A DNA stretch of 32,888 nucleotides, taken from Chitinophagaceae bacterium. GTDB lineage: Bacteria; Bacteroidota; Bacteroidia; Chitinophagales; Chitinophagaceae. The translations under genes and the position numbers were made by a program. Numbering within the stretch: the stretch's first letter is position 1; the number at the start of each line of letters is the position of its first letter. Location: contig JACDBU010000161.1 of assembly GCA_013694745.1 (NCBI GenBank), forward strand, positions 1 to 32,888. Direction: 5' to 3'. Shown piece after piece: positions 1 through 8,091 of this stretch. Below the pieces are notes generated by a model, which saw only the letters and a program-made list of their open reading frames with translations, was not told the DNA's origin and did no database searches.

Positions 1-259
1 AACTGTCTTTTTGCGACACCACACCAATCAATTTGTCAGACTTATATGCATCGGTTACAGCTTTAATACTTTTATCCCTGCCAACCGTAATCGGCAAAAC
101 CACACCAGGAAACAAAACGGTATTTCGCAGCGGAAGCAGGGGTAGTTCTGTTGGAATGTCCTGTTCATCAGTGTTTTCATTGCCATCTTCGTTCAAAGGT
201 ATGATGGGCATAAATTCCATTTCTTCTTCCGGGGTGCCAAAATATTTTGTAAAATCCAT
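1..259 (-). CDS. lon: Lon protease (endopeptidase La), N-terminal part only
   Basis: This is an open frame on the minus strand that begins with ATG at 259 and runs off the left edge after 86 codons, so only the N-terminus is visible. After an acidic leader of about 38 residues comes the segment LPLLPLRNTVLFPGVVLPIT, the hallmark start of the LON substrate-binding domain, followed by VGRDKS and LIGVVSQKD, also typical of Lon. Lon is a cytoplasmic ATP-dependent serine protease that removes damaged and regulatory proteins; its AAA+ and Ser-Lys protease domains would lie outside the window. It is divergent from cca, with 195 bases between the two start codons. I see no clear -7 element for it. 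Confidence 0.93.
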   Translation of the reverse strand, partial: MDFTKYFGTPEEEMEFMPIIPLNEDGNENTDEQDIPTELPLLPLRNTVLFPGVVLPITVGRDKSIKAVTDAYKSDKLIGVVSQKDS

Positions 260-442
260 AATTTATTTTTCTTTAGACAATCTGTCAAAACCAGTTCAAA
301 GGAACGAAGTTTTGAAGGAATACAGTAATGGTCAAGATTAGTGCCAACAGGTTTCAAAAAAGGTTAATAGTAAGATATAAAGTTTTTTATTCTGGATCAG
401 CGCCATCCTTTTTCATAATGAAACAATAAAGGCAACTTGATT

Positions 443-450
443 TACTTTTG
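443..450 (+). promoter_or_regulatory. Promoter -7 element for cca (TACTTTTG)
   Basis: TACTTTTG matches the Bacteroidota -7 consensus TAnnTTTG exactly. It lies four bases before the ATG at 455. With the spacing seen at the SRP RNA gene, transcription would begin at that A. No convincing -33 TTTG is visible at the right distance. The element overlaps the TTG at 437, which argues against that upstream start codon. Confidence 0.55.
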
Positions 451-454
451 CAAT

Positions 455-1909
455 ATGTACATCAAATGCAATGATAAAGAGATGATGATGCTCGGAAAGA
501 TAGGTGAGGCTGCAAAGGAATTGCAGCTGTCATGCTTTTTGATCGGCGGATTTGTTAGAGATAAAATTTTAGGAAGAGAAACAAAAGACATGGATATTGT
601 TTGCCTGGGCGATGGTATTTTACTGGCTCAAAAAGTAGCGGAGAAATTTAAGCCCGCACCGGAGGTTCATTATTTTAAAAATTTTGGTACGGCCCAGATC
701 AAGGTATATTCTGCTCCTTTTACAACAGATTCAATCCCTTTTGAAATAGAATTTGTAGGTGCAAGAAAAGAAAGCTATAGTTACGACAGCCGTAAACCAG
801 ATGTGGAAAAGGGAAGTTTGGAAGACGATCAGAAGCGGCGCGACTTTACTATTAATGCGCTTGCCATAAGTTTAAATAAGGAAAACTATGGTGAGTTGAT
901 TGATCCGTTCAATGGTATTACAGACCTGGAAAATAAAATAATACAAACCCCGCTTTTACCAGATCAAACATTTAGCGACGATCCATTGCGCATGATGCGG
1001 GCTGTGCGGTTTGCGGCCCAGCTCGATTTTACTATAGATGAAAAAACATTTAAAGCCATTGGTAAAAATGCTGACCGGATAAAGATAGTAAGCAGTGAAC
1101 GCATAACGGATGAATTGAATAAAATCCTTCTTACTAAAAAACCTTCTGTTGGGTTTGACCTATTGTACAAAAGCGGGTTATTGAAGATCATATTCCCGCA
1201 AATGGTTGCGCTTGCAGGCGCTGAATACATAGATGGTAAAGGACATAAGGATAATTTTTATCACACGTTGCAGGTAGTGGATAATATTTCGGAAAATACA
1301 AATGACCTGTGGCTAAGGTGGGCGGCCGTTTTACACGATATTGCCAAACCGGGTACAAAGAAATTTGAAGACGGCCATGGCTGGACGTTCCACGGACACG
1401 AAGTTGTTGGCGCAAGGATGGTTCCTAAAGTGTTCAGCCAGCTTAAGCTTCCCCTTAATGAAAAAATGAAATTCGTTCAGAAACTGGTGGAATTGCATTT
1501 GCGCCCGATAAGCCTGACAAAGGAAAACATAACGGACTCGGCTATACGAAGATTATTATTTGATGCGGGAGATGATATTGATGGTTTAATGATGCTTTGC
1601 AGGGCGGATATTACCTCGAAAAACAAGATAAAAGTAAAACGTTACCTGGAAAATTTTGAAATGGTTGTAACCCGGCTTGAAGAAGTTGAACAAAAAGATC
1701 AACTGCGCAACTGGCAACCACCGATTAGCGGTGAAATAATAATGAAAGAATTTGATCTTGCTCCCTGCAAGAAGGTGGGGGATCTTAAAACCGTCATCCG
1801 GGAAGCGATACTGGATGGCGTTATTGGCAACGATTATAAAGAGGCGTATAAATATATGCTGGAGAAAGCTGCGGAAATGGGAATTAAGAATGCTAAGATG
1901 AAAAATTAA
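455..1909 (+). CDS. cca: CCA-adding tRNA nucleotidyltransferase with HD domain
   Basis: The protein builds or repairs the 3'-CCA end of tRNAs from CTP and ATP in the cytoplasm. Visible motifs are the polymerase-beta-type nucleotidyltransferase head (LIGGFVRDKILGR, then the metal-binding DMDIV), the RRDFTINALA and LIDPFNGITDLENK motifs, the DDPLRMMRAVRFA motif of the tRNA-binding region, and an HD phosphohydrolase domain in the middle (LHDIAKP, with further His residues in FHGHEVVGARM). The length, 484 residues, is normal for the HD-containing class II enzymes of Bacteroidota. A longer reading from TTG at 437 exists, but it covers the -7 element. The ATG at 455 gives an N-terminus (MYIKCNDKEMMMLGKIGEAA) in register with the family. 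The gene is the first of three plus-strand genes and has its own promoter. Confidence 0.93.
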   Translation: MYIKCNDKEMMMLGKIGEAAKELQLSCFLIGGFVRDKILGRETKDMDIVCLGDGILLAQKVAEKFKPAPEVHYFKNFGTAQIKVYSAPFTTDSIPFEIEFVGARKESYSYDSRKPDVEKGSLEDDQKRRDFTINALAISLNKENYGELIDPFNGITDLENKIIQTPLLPDQTFSDDPLRMMRAVRFAAQLDFTIDEKTFKAIGKNADRIKIVSSERITDELNKILLTKKPSVGFDLLYKSGLLKIIFPQMVALAGAEYIDGKGHKDNFYHTLQVVDNISENTNDLWLRWAAVLHDIAKPGTKKFEDGHGWTFHGHEVVGARMVPKVFSQLKLPLNEKMKFVQKLVELHLRPISLTKENITDSAIRRLLFDAGDDIDGLMMLCRADITSKNKIKVKRYLENFEMVVTRLEEVEQKDQLRNWQPPISGEIIMKEFDLAPCKKVGDLKTVIREAILDGVIGNDYKEAYKYMLEKAAEMGIKNAKMKN

Positions 1910-1959
1910 ATTTGAAAATAAAATTTAATCCCGTCCATTATTCTGCAAGCCCCTAATTC

Positions 1960-1989
1960 TTGTTACTTGGTACATGTTTCTTAATTTTG
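1960..1989 (+). promoter_or_regulatory. Promoter of the pRiA4b ORF-3-like gene
   Basis: The sequence reads CTTG (ending at 1962), 19 bases, then TAATTTTG at 1982-1989. The second element matches TAnnTTTG exactly and the spacing to the -33-like TTG is canonical for Bacteroidota. Only TGTT separates it from the ATG at 1994, so the predicted transcript would be leaderless. Confidence 0.65.
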
Positions 1990-1993
1990 TGTT

Positions 1994-2572
1994 ATGGCTA
2001 TTTTAAAATTCAGGATATATTGGGAAGACGATGACAGTATTTACAGGGACCTTGTAATAAAGCACACCCAGCATTTTTTTGATCTGCACCATGCCATTTT
2101 AAAATGCTATGAATTCGACAGCAAACACAAGGCGACTTTTTATCGCAGCAACGATAAATGGCAGCGGGGGAGAGAGATCACCCTGGAAAAATATGAAAAA
2201 GAATATAAGGCAGCGCCATTGCTAATGAATGAAACTACTGTTGGAAGCGAGATCCGCGATCCCAACCAGAAATTCGTTTATGTGTACGACTTTAATAAGA
2301 ACTGGACATTTATGGTAGAGCTTATTAATGTAAATAAAGAGGAGACAGCAAAAGTGCCTTATCCATCGTGCCTGCGTTCAGAAGGAATTGCACCCAGCCA
2401 ATATGGAACAAAAGGTTTGATAAGCGAAAAGCTTGCTGAAATAGAAGAAAAATATGACCTCAACAGCGAAGCATTAATGCAGGGTTTCAGCGAAGAAGGC
2501 GAGGAAGGCGGAGATGATGCAGAAGCTGCAGAAGAAGAAAATACAGAAGAAACAGGCGCGGAAGAGATTTAA
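1994..2572 (+). CDS. Plasmid pRiA4b ORF-3-like family protein with acidic tail
   Basis: This 192-residue protein resembles the pRiA4b ORF-3 / IS1096 TnpR-like family (PF07929): MAILKFRIYWEDDDSIYRDL followed by the helix TQHFFDLHHAILKCYEFD, which matches the family pattern of a short strand, a charged turn and a helix with a conserved D-L-H. The biochemical function of the family is unknown. The last 27 residues hold 14 Asp/Glu and form a probably disordered acidic tail. No signal peptide or membrane segment is seen, so it should be cytoplasmic. It lies between cca and miaA but has a strong promoter of its own. There is no transposase or terminal repeat nearby, so the IS-derived family name should not be taken as evidence of a mobile element. 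Confidence 0.7.
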   Translation: MAILKFRIYWEDDDSIYRDLVIKHTQHFFDLHHAILKCYEFDSKHKATFYRSNDKWQRGREITLEKYEKEYKAAPLLMNETTVGSEIRDPNQKFVYVYDFNKNWTFMVELINVNKEETAKVPYPSCLRSEGIAPSQYGTKGLISEKLAEIEEKYDLNSEALMQGFSEEGEEGGDDAEAAEEENTEETGAEEI

Positions 2573-2643
2573 ATTCATTTTCTAAGTGTTGATTTCTCCA
2601 ATCATCAACTGTAAATAGCAGGCTCTCTATAAGCCCGCAAATT

Positions 2644-3570
2644 ATGAATAAGATCTGCATCATTATAGCAGGCCCTACAGCAACCGGGAAAACGCACGCA
2701 GCAATAGAACTTGCCCGTAATTTTAATACTCAAATCATATCTGCGGATAGCCGTCAGTGTTATACCGAATTAAATGCCGGCGTGGCTAAACCTTCACCCC
2801 TGTACCTTAATGAAATTCATCATTATTTTATCAACTCCCATTCAATTTTGCAGGAAGTAAATGCAAAGGTATTTGAAAATTATGCCCTGGAATCGGCAGC
2901 CAGTATTTTTAAAAATAATGATGTTGCTATAATGGTGGGGGGCACAGGTTTATATATAAAAGCCTTTTGCGAAAGTTTGGATGAAGTTCCGGTAACTGAT
3001 TTAAAATTAAGAGAACGAATATCGCAGCGTTTTATGGATAATGGAATTGAATGGCTGCAAAGTGAGATAGAAAAAAATGATCCCTTATTTTTTTTGAAAG
3101 GGGAAATTCAAAATCCACAAAGAATGGTGCGGGCCCTGGAAGTAAAATACTCAACCGGCAGATCGATCTTAGAATTTCAATCAAAAAATAACCCCTGCGC
3201 AAAACCTTTGCAGCAAAGGTATTTCAAAATTATTAAGTTGGGTATGGAAATACCAAGGGATAAGATATACCTCGCTATCAATAATAGAGTGGATGAGATG
3301 ATGGATAAGGACTTGCTTGCAGAAGTAAATAATTTATTGCCATACCGGGATCTAAATGCATTGCAAACGGTGGGCTATAAAGAATTATTCGATCACCTGG
3401 AGGGAAGAATTTCTTTACAGAAAGCCATTGAAGCAATTAAGACCAATACGCGTCATTACGCTAAACGGCAGATTACCTGGTTTAAAAAAGATCCTGAGAT
3501 CAGCTGGTTTAACCCGGCTGATAAAAATGAAATGCTCGGTTTTATTGAAAAAAAGATGCACAGTATCTAA
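2644..3570 (+). CDS. miaA: tRNA dimethylallyltransferase
   Basis: MiaA transfers a dimethylallyl group to N6 of adenosine 37 in tRNAs that read codons starting with U. The N-terminal P-loop is clear (AGPTATGKTHAA), followed by the DSRQCYTELNAGVAKPS motif that binds the substrate tRNA and isoprenoid, VGGTGLYIKAF, and RMVRALEV. Near the C-terminus QTVGYKELF and a TRHYAKRQITWFKKD segment close the family signature. The length of 308 residues is normal. It follows the pRiA4b-like gene by 71 bases and I see no TAnnTTTG box there, so it may be read from the upstream promoter. The last codons and the stop lie inside a bidirectional terminator hairpin. Confidence 0.95.
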   Translation: MNKICIIIAGPTATGKTHAAIELARNFNTQIISADSRQCYTELNAGVAKPSPLYLNEIHHYFINSHSILQEVNAKVFENYALESAASIFKNNDVAIMVGGTGLYIKAFCESLDEVPVTDLKLRERISQRFMDNGIEWLQSEIEKNDPLFFLKGEIQNPQRMVRALEVKYSTGRSILEFQSKNNPCAKPLQQRYFKIIKLGMEIPRDKIYLAINNRVDEMMDKDLLAEVNNLLPYRDLNALQTVGYKELFDHLEGRISLQKAIEAIKTNTRHYAKRQITWFKKDPEISWFNPADKNEMLGFIEKKMHSI

Positions 3571-3590
3571 TTCCTGTGCATCTCTTTTTT
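3547..3590. terminator. Bidirectional intrinsic terminator between miaA and the FadL-like gene
   Basis: A perfect 9-bp stem, GATGCACAG (3555-3563) and CTGTGCATC (3574-3582), has a 10-base loop. On plus it is followed by six T at 3585-3590; on minus it is followed by a run of eight T (the A-run at 3547-3554, one base interrupted). It therefore can end both convergent transcripts. The left arm lies in the last codons of miaA. Confidence 0.85.
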
Positions 3591-5115
3591 AAAATTTGAA
3601 GCCAACTGTTGCAACAATATTTCCAACATTATTTTTTACAGTTGCCGGATCATTTGTTTTATCCTGTAAACGGTAAGGGTAGTTCACATCATTATTCATG
3701 GCATACACATAGGTGAGATCAACGAAAACACCTTTATCCCTGTAACCCAGGCCACCGGAGAGTTTCACGCGATCTGCCTTGTCTGCCTGGTAAGGGTTGC
3801 CATAGTATGCGCCTCCCAGCCTGAACATGATCGTATTGAATTTTAATTCTCCCCCGATCCTGAAATTTAGCGCACTTTTATATTGCAGGTCAATGGCATT
3901 GTTGAGGCCGGAGAAATAATTTTTGGTGGTTATATCATTATTCGCATCTTTAAAACTGGCTGATTTATAATTTACATATTCAAGGTCAGCCGTAATAAAT
4001 GCCCTCTGGCGTTTTACATTTTCCACTTCCCTGAAAACGTAGGAGGCGCTGGCTATCACTCTCCAGGGTGTTATGAGATTGTATTTTATTTCTCCGGGGG
4101 CGTTATCATTAAGATCGCCGGATGTTTGTTTTTTTACACCAGTTCCTGCGTATCCTTCAAGATCGGTTAAAACCTCAGCAGTGTAATCATCTGTTAACTG
4201 GTAAAAAGTAGGCGAGTGTATGGCAATACCCAGCCGCACATATTCAACAGGTTTATAGATCAGTCCTGCTTTTACATTCACGCCAACACCTTTCGTTTGC
4301 AGCGTTTCATTTACTTCAAAAAAATTAAAATTGTTTGTAGGGTCGGCACTTGCATCCGTTTCTTTGTAATGGCTGTCGCGGTTATAATTTACAATAGGAA
4401 CGGTTATCGTGCCCCCGAAAAATAATTTATCTTTTAAATTAACGGCACCTCCTAAAGCTATATCCGTGATGCCTCCTGAGCTATTGACCGTGTTTTCCTG
4501 GATAAGCCCCGTGGCAGCGTTGGCGCGGGTTTTATAACCGAAGTTTCCATTCACTGTTGTAGTGTCTATCAGATAAGTGTTGAATGCAAGACTGGAGCCA
4601 AAGGCAAAATCTGTTGCCGCTTTATTGGGATCTGAAACATTATTGTTCACCAGTTCTTCCAGGTATTTTTCTGAATAGGAACTTTGGTTATTAGTGCCTT
4701 TGTAATAAATATGGCTGTTGAAATCGGCTGCACGGTTTACGCCAATAGCAAAAGTGTAATTTCTGAATTTGCTTTTTTTATCATAAGGCAGGGAGAACAA
4801 AAAGCCACTGGCCCCAAAATTAAAATCATTATTCGATGTTTTGAATAATCCACTTTTATACGTGCTGTTGGTTTTTTGAATATTGTAACCGGGGGTAAGT
4901 ACCAGTTCATTCGTTTTATAAAATCCAAGCCCGGCAGGGTTAGTAAACAAGGTTGAAAATTCACCACCTAATGAGCCGCTGGCCCCGCCAATAGCCTGGT
5001 TGCGTGCAGTTCCGCTTTGTGTTAACCAGGAATACCGAAGCGCATCCGCTGGTTCCTGTGCGTAAGTGATGCTTACTGCAAACACGAATATTGTTATGAA
5101 AATTATTGTTTTCAT
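3589..5115 (-). CDS. OmpP1/FadL-family outer-membrane protein
   Basis: This is a predicted outer-membrane beta-barrel of 508 residues in the FadL/OmpP1 family, which moves hydrophobic compounds across the outer membrane. The mature part begins with EPADALRYSW and GTARNQAIGGASGSLGGEFS, then FTNPAGLGFYK, the conserved early hatch-like segment of the family. The rest is alternating beta-rich sequence ending in aromatic VGFKF, typical of a barrel closing strand. The start is ATG at 5115, giving the signal peptide MKTIIFITIFVFAVSITYAQ. The longer frame from TTG at 5181 is rejected because its codons lie in the terminator hairpin of the upstream gene. The substrate is unknown. Some Bacteroidota relatives are annotated as hemin receptors, but I see nothing that proves this. 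Confidence 0.82.
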   Translation of the reverse strand: MKTIIFITIFVFAVSITYAQEPADALRYSWLTQSGTARNQAIGGASGSLGGEFSTLFTNPAGLGFYKTNELVLTPGYNIQKTNSTYKSGLFKTSNNDFNFGASGFLFSLPYDKKSKFRNYTFAIGVNRAADFNSHIYYKGTNNQSSYSEKYLEELVNNNVSDPNKAATDFAFGSSLAFNTYLIDTTTVNGNFGYKTRANAATGLIQENTVNSSGGITDIALGGAVNLKDKLFFGGTITVPIVNYNRDSHYKETDASADPTNNFNFFEVNETLQTKGVGVNVKAGLIYKPVEYVRLGIAIHSPTFYQLTDDYTAEVLTDLEGYAGTGVKKQTSGDLNDNAPGEIKYNLITPWRVIASASYVFREVENVKRQRAFITADLEYVNYKSASFKDANNDITTKNYFSGLNNAIDLQYKSALNFRIGGELKFNTIMFRLGGAYYGNPYQADKADRVKLSGGLGYRDKGVFVDLTYVYAMNNDVNYPYRLQDKTNDPATVKNNVGNIVATVGFKF

Positions 5116-5150
5116 TTTATGAAAATTTATAGGAATAATTAATGTGGAGT

Positions 5151-5190
5151 AAAAAATTTCCAGGCAACTGATCATAGTCAACCTGCCTGG
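5151..5190 (-). terminator. Intrinsic terminator after the Tyr-rich lipoprotein gene
   Basis: Read on minus, CCAGGCA (5184-5190) pairs with TGCCTGG (5160-5166) around a 17-base loop, and a T-rich tract follows (the complement of 5151-5159). It begins eight bases after the stop codon of the lipoprotein gene and separates it from the FadL-like gene. Confidence 0.75.
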
Positions 5191-5197
5191 AAAAAAA

Positions 5198-5905
5198 TTA
5201 CTTATTAAACGTTCTTACCGGCGCATTGCTACTATGAGTGCTGCTGTTTGAACTGGAAGTAGAACTGCTGCTGTTGGTTTTTGGTGCATTAAAAATCCTG
5301 GTTGAACCGGAATTATCGTTGCTATAATTTTTATTATTATCTGAAGATCCTGAAAAAACTTTCCTGATAAAGTTGCTAACGCCTGAAGTTGTATTGCCTG
5401 ATTTAGTGCTGAATGTTCTTCCGGGTGTATTTGAATAACCTGATTTACTGGCAGGCTGATAGGCACCCAAATTAAATGTGCGTGGCTTGTAAGTTATGCC
5501 ATTGCCCGTTTTGGGATTGATATAAATATTCCCGTATGGATAATAGCCCGCATAGGGAGAATAATAATAATAAGGTGAATAATTGTGTGAATAGTAACCG
5601 TAAGAGTTATAAGGCGCATACGAGATGTAAGGTGAATAAGAATTATAGGGTGAATAAGAATATCCATAATCATAATCATCATACATTCTCGTTCTCCTGT
5701 CCTGTATATGTCTTCTTATTTGCCTGTCTTCGTCTGAACCGCTATATACATTTTTATCTTCATCATTATTTGTCGTCACATAATCATTTACCTGTGGGGC
5801 CGGGGAAAAATAAACATCATCAGGTGTTTGCCCGATTTTATAGGCTGTTGAGCAACTGCTAAAACCTGCGATGATAATAATAAGAAGTAAATGTTTAGTA
5901 TTCAT
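5198..5905 (-). CDS. Tyr/Ser/Asn-rich lipoprotein of unknown function
   Basis: I do not recognise a functional family. The 235-residue product starts with a lipoprotein signal (KHLLLIIIIAGFSSC, Cys at residue 19), so it should be lipid-anchored in the envelope. Residues about 75-130 are low-complexity with repeated YSPYxSY units and many tyrosines. Residues about 170-235 are rich in Ser, Asn and Thr and contain three similar short blocks (PRTFNL, GRTFST and a final VRTFNK). Such composition suggests an unstructured surface or periplasmic protein. The ATG at 5905 directly precedes the signal peptide. It lies upstream of the FadL-like gene on the same strand but a terminator separates them. A divergent promoter region of 241 bases separates it from proS. 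Confidence 0.72.
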   Translation of the reverse strand: MNTKHLLLIIIIAGFSSCSTAYKIGQTPDDVYFSPAPQVNDYVTTNNDEDKNVYSGSDEDRQIRRHIQDRRTRMYDDYDYGYSYSPYNSYSPYISYAPYNSYGYYSHNYSPYYYYSPYAGYYPYGNIYINPKTGNGITYKPRTFNLGAYQPASKSGYSNTPGRTFSTKSGNTTSGVSNFIRKVFSGSSDNNKNYSNDNSGSTRIFNAPKTNSSSSTSSSNSSTHSSNAPVRTFNK

Positions 5906-6146
5906 GGCTTTTAGTTTAAAGAAGTTAAAAATAGAGTTATTACTTTTGTGCCGTACGTACTATTTATATAACACAATTTAATTACCATAATACGTTAAGA
6001 AGAATTGTTGTGTGTTAAATAAAAGTGAAACAGTGTTGCAAACATTGAAAACTACTTCATTTTTAAAAAAAGTTGCTGATACTCACACGTATTGCGGGCC
6101 TAAAAAAATGGTTCAGGATAAGAAGGCCTGGAAACAAAAATAAGAT

Positions 6147-7622
6147 ATGAGTAAAGAAATTACAAGCAGGGAAAAAGATTATTCGCAATGGTATAACGAC
6201 CTGATAATTAAAGGCGGTCTTGCAGATTACAGTGCAGTACGTGGCTGCATGGTAATTAAACCTTATGGATATGCTTTATGGGAAAACATGCGTGATCAGC
6301 TGGATAAAATGTTTAAAGCAACCGGTCATCAAAATGCCTACTTTCCTTTATTCATTCCAAAAAGTTTTTTAAGCAGGGAAGCAGCGCATGTGGAAGGGTT
6401 TGCTAAAGAATGCGCCGTGGTTACACATTACCGGTTAATGAATGATCCTAATGGCGGGGGAATTGTAGTGGATCCTGAGGCAAAACTTGAAGAAGAATTG
6501 ATCGTTCGCCCAACATCTGAAACCATTATCTGGCATACTTATAAAAGCTGGATACAATCTTACCGGGATCTGCCTTTGTTAATAAATCAATGGGCTAACG
6601 TGGTGCGTTGGGAAATGCGTACAAGACTTTTTTTACGCACTGCAGAATTTTTATGGCAGGAAGGTCATACCGCGCATGCAACGTCAAAAGAAGCAGAAGA
6701 TGAAACCATTCAAATGCTGGATACTTATGCAGAATTTGCAGAGGAGTGGATGGCAATGCCGGTGATAAAAGGGGTAAAGAGCATTAATGAACGTTTTGCC
6801 GGTGCCGTAGATACTTATAGTATTGAAGCGCTGATGCAGGATGGCAAAGCTTTACAGGCCGGTACGTCTCACTTTTTAGGACAAAATTTTGCAAAAGCGT
6901 TTGATGTGCAATTCACCGACAAGCAAAATAAACTTGACTATGTATGGGCTACAAGTTGGGGTGTAAGTACCCGGTTAATTGGTGCACTGGTAATGGCGCA
7001 CAGTGATGATGAAGGGTTAGTGTTGCCTCCGAAGCTCGCTCCCATACAGGTTGTTATCATTCCAATTTACAAAGGTGATGAACAAAAAAATGCCATTGAT
7101 GTAAAAGCCAGGCAGTTGTTAACTGACTTTAAAGCATTGGGAATTACAGCAAAATATGATGACAATGATAATTCAAGGCCGGGATGGAAGTTTGCTGAAT
7201 ACGAAATGAAAGGGGTGCCTGTAAGGATAGCAATTGGCGCCAGGGATCTTGAAAAAAATGTTGTTGAAGTTGCCAGGCGTGATACAAAAGAAAAGATAAC
7301 TATTACGTTGGATGGACTGGCGCATACCATTTTTGTTTTATTGAATGATATACAAAGCAATATTTATAATAAAGCAAAAAAATTCCGGGAAGAGAATATA
7401 ACTAAGGTTGATTCATGGGATGAATTTGAAAAATTATTAGATGGTAAAGGCGGATTTATTTCGGCCCACTGGGATGGAACACCGGAAACGGAAAATAAGA
7501 TCAAAGAAAAAACGAAAGCCACCATACGCTGTATACCCCTTAATAATATCGCTGAAGAGGGAAAATGTATTTTAACAGGAAATCCAAGCAGGGAGCGGGT
7601 TTTATTTGCACGGGCTTATTGA
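6147..7622 (+). CDS. proS: Prolyl-tRNA synthetase, short archaeal/eukaryote-type
   Basis: ProS charges tRNA-Pro with proline in the cytoplasm. The class II catalytic motifs are visible: [17 protein letters not shown] and [13 protein letters not shown] (motif 1 region), the proline-binding [23 protein letters not shown], motif 2 [20 protein letters not shown] followed by [11 protein letters not shown], and a C-terminal anticodon-binding domain ([11 protein letters not shown]) with a terminal zinc-binding-like extension ending in RVLFARAY. The 491-residue length and the lack of the long editing insertion place it in the short, archaeal/eukaryote-like type that is normal in Bacteroidota. The last domain retains few Cys residues (RCIPL, GKCIL), so zinc binding is uncertain. 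The ATG at 6147 gives the standard [18 protein letters not shown] start. Confidence 0.96.
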   Translation: MSKEITSREKDYSQWYNDLIIKGGLADYSAVRGCMVIKPYGYALWENMRDQLDKMFKATGHQNAYFPLFIPKSFLSREAAHVEGFAKECAVVTHYRLMNDPNGGGIVVDPEAKLEEELIVRPTSETIIWHTYKSWIQSYRDLPLLINQWANVVRWEMRTRLFLRTAEFLWQEGHTAHATSKEAEDETIQMLDTYAEFAEEWMAMPVIKGVKSINERFAGAVDTYSIEALMQDGKALQAGTSHFLGQNFAKAFDVQFTDKQNKLDYVWATSWGVSTRLIGALVMAHSDDEGLVLPPKLAPIQVVIIPIYKGDEQKNAIDVKARQLLTDFKALGITAKYDDNDNSRPGWKFAEYEMKGVPVRIAIGARDLEKNVVEVARRDTKEKITITLDGLAHTIFVLLNDIQSNIYNKAKKFREENITKVDSWDEFEKLLDGKGGFISAHWDGTPETENKIKEKTKATIRCIPLNNIAEEGKCILTGNPSRERVLFARAY

Positions 7623-7644
7623 TTATCATTTTTAAAATTTTACT

Positions 7645-8088
7645 ATGGACCCATATCAGGATCTTTTAAATAACGATCTCCAGGTTACACCCGCTACCGA
7701 AAATTATCTTGTAGCGGCAGCCAAATGGGGTAAATTCTTAGCCATCGTTGGCTTTATTTTTTGCGGCTTAATGGTAGTGATGTCTTTTTTAATAGGTTCT
7801 GTTTTATCCAATTACAGTTCGTATGCCACATATAATATCAACCCCATTTATTTAACCGTATTGTATATAGTGTTGGCCATAATTTTATTCTTCCCTTGTT
7901 TTTTTCTGTATAAATTTTCCGTAAAAATGCAGCAAGCCATAAAAAGTAAGAACCAGGAAAATCTGGATATGGCATTTTCAAACTTAAAGTCGCTGTTTAA
8001 ATTTTATGGTATCGTTACCATTATTACCCTCTCTTTATACCTTCTTATTTTTATTGTAGCAATTGTATCAACGATCATGAGAGACTAA
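7645..8088 (+). CDS. DUF5362-like small membrane protein
   Basis: This 147-residue protein has three hydrophobic segments, about residues 28-52, 68-92 and 118-143, and a short charged loop (KSKNQENLDMAFSNLKSLFKFYG) before the last one. The AAKWGKFLAIVGFIFCGLMV segment resembles the DUF5362 family of Bacteroidota, whose function is unknown; this assignment is from memory of the family pattern. It starts 22 bases after proS and may be cotranscribed with it. It ends three bases from the convergent stop of the rdd gene, leaving no room for a separate terminator. Confidence 0.68.
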   Translation: MDPYQDLLNNDLQVTPATENYLVAAAKWGKFLAIVGFIFCGLMVVMSFLIGSVLSNYSSYATYNINPIYLTVLYIVLAIILFFPCFFLYKFSVKMQQAIKSKNQENLDMAFSNLKSLFKFYGIVTIITLSLYLLIFIVAIVSTIMRD

Positions 8089-8091
8089 CAA

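Noticed and set aside
33-341. Plus-strand open frame of 102 codons at the left edge
   Set aside because: It lies antisense to the clear Lon N-terminus and extends into the promoter region; its sequence has no family resemblance.
1906-1928. AT-only inverted repeat TTAAATTT/AAATTTAA after cca
   Set aside because: The pairing is weak and no T-run follows, so it is unlikely to be a terminator.
1994-2572. IS element suggested by the IS1096/TnpR-like family
   Set aside because: No transposase, terminal inverted repeats or target duplications are seen around it.
5116-5181. N-terminal extension of the FadL-like protein from TTG 5181
   Set aside because: The added codons fall in the terminator of the upstream gene and would hide the signal peptide that begins at ATG 5115.
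5494-5862. Open frames in other frames of the Tyr-rich lipoprotein
   Set aside because: They arise from the repetitive codons of the lipoprotein gene and show no signal or start context of their own.
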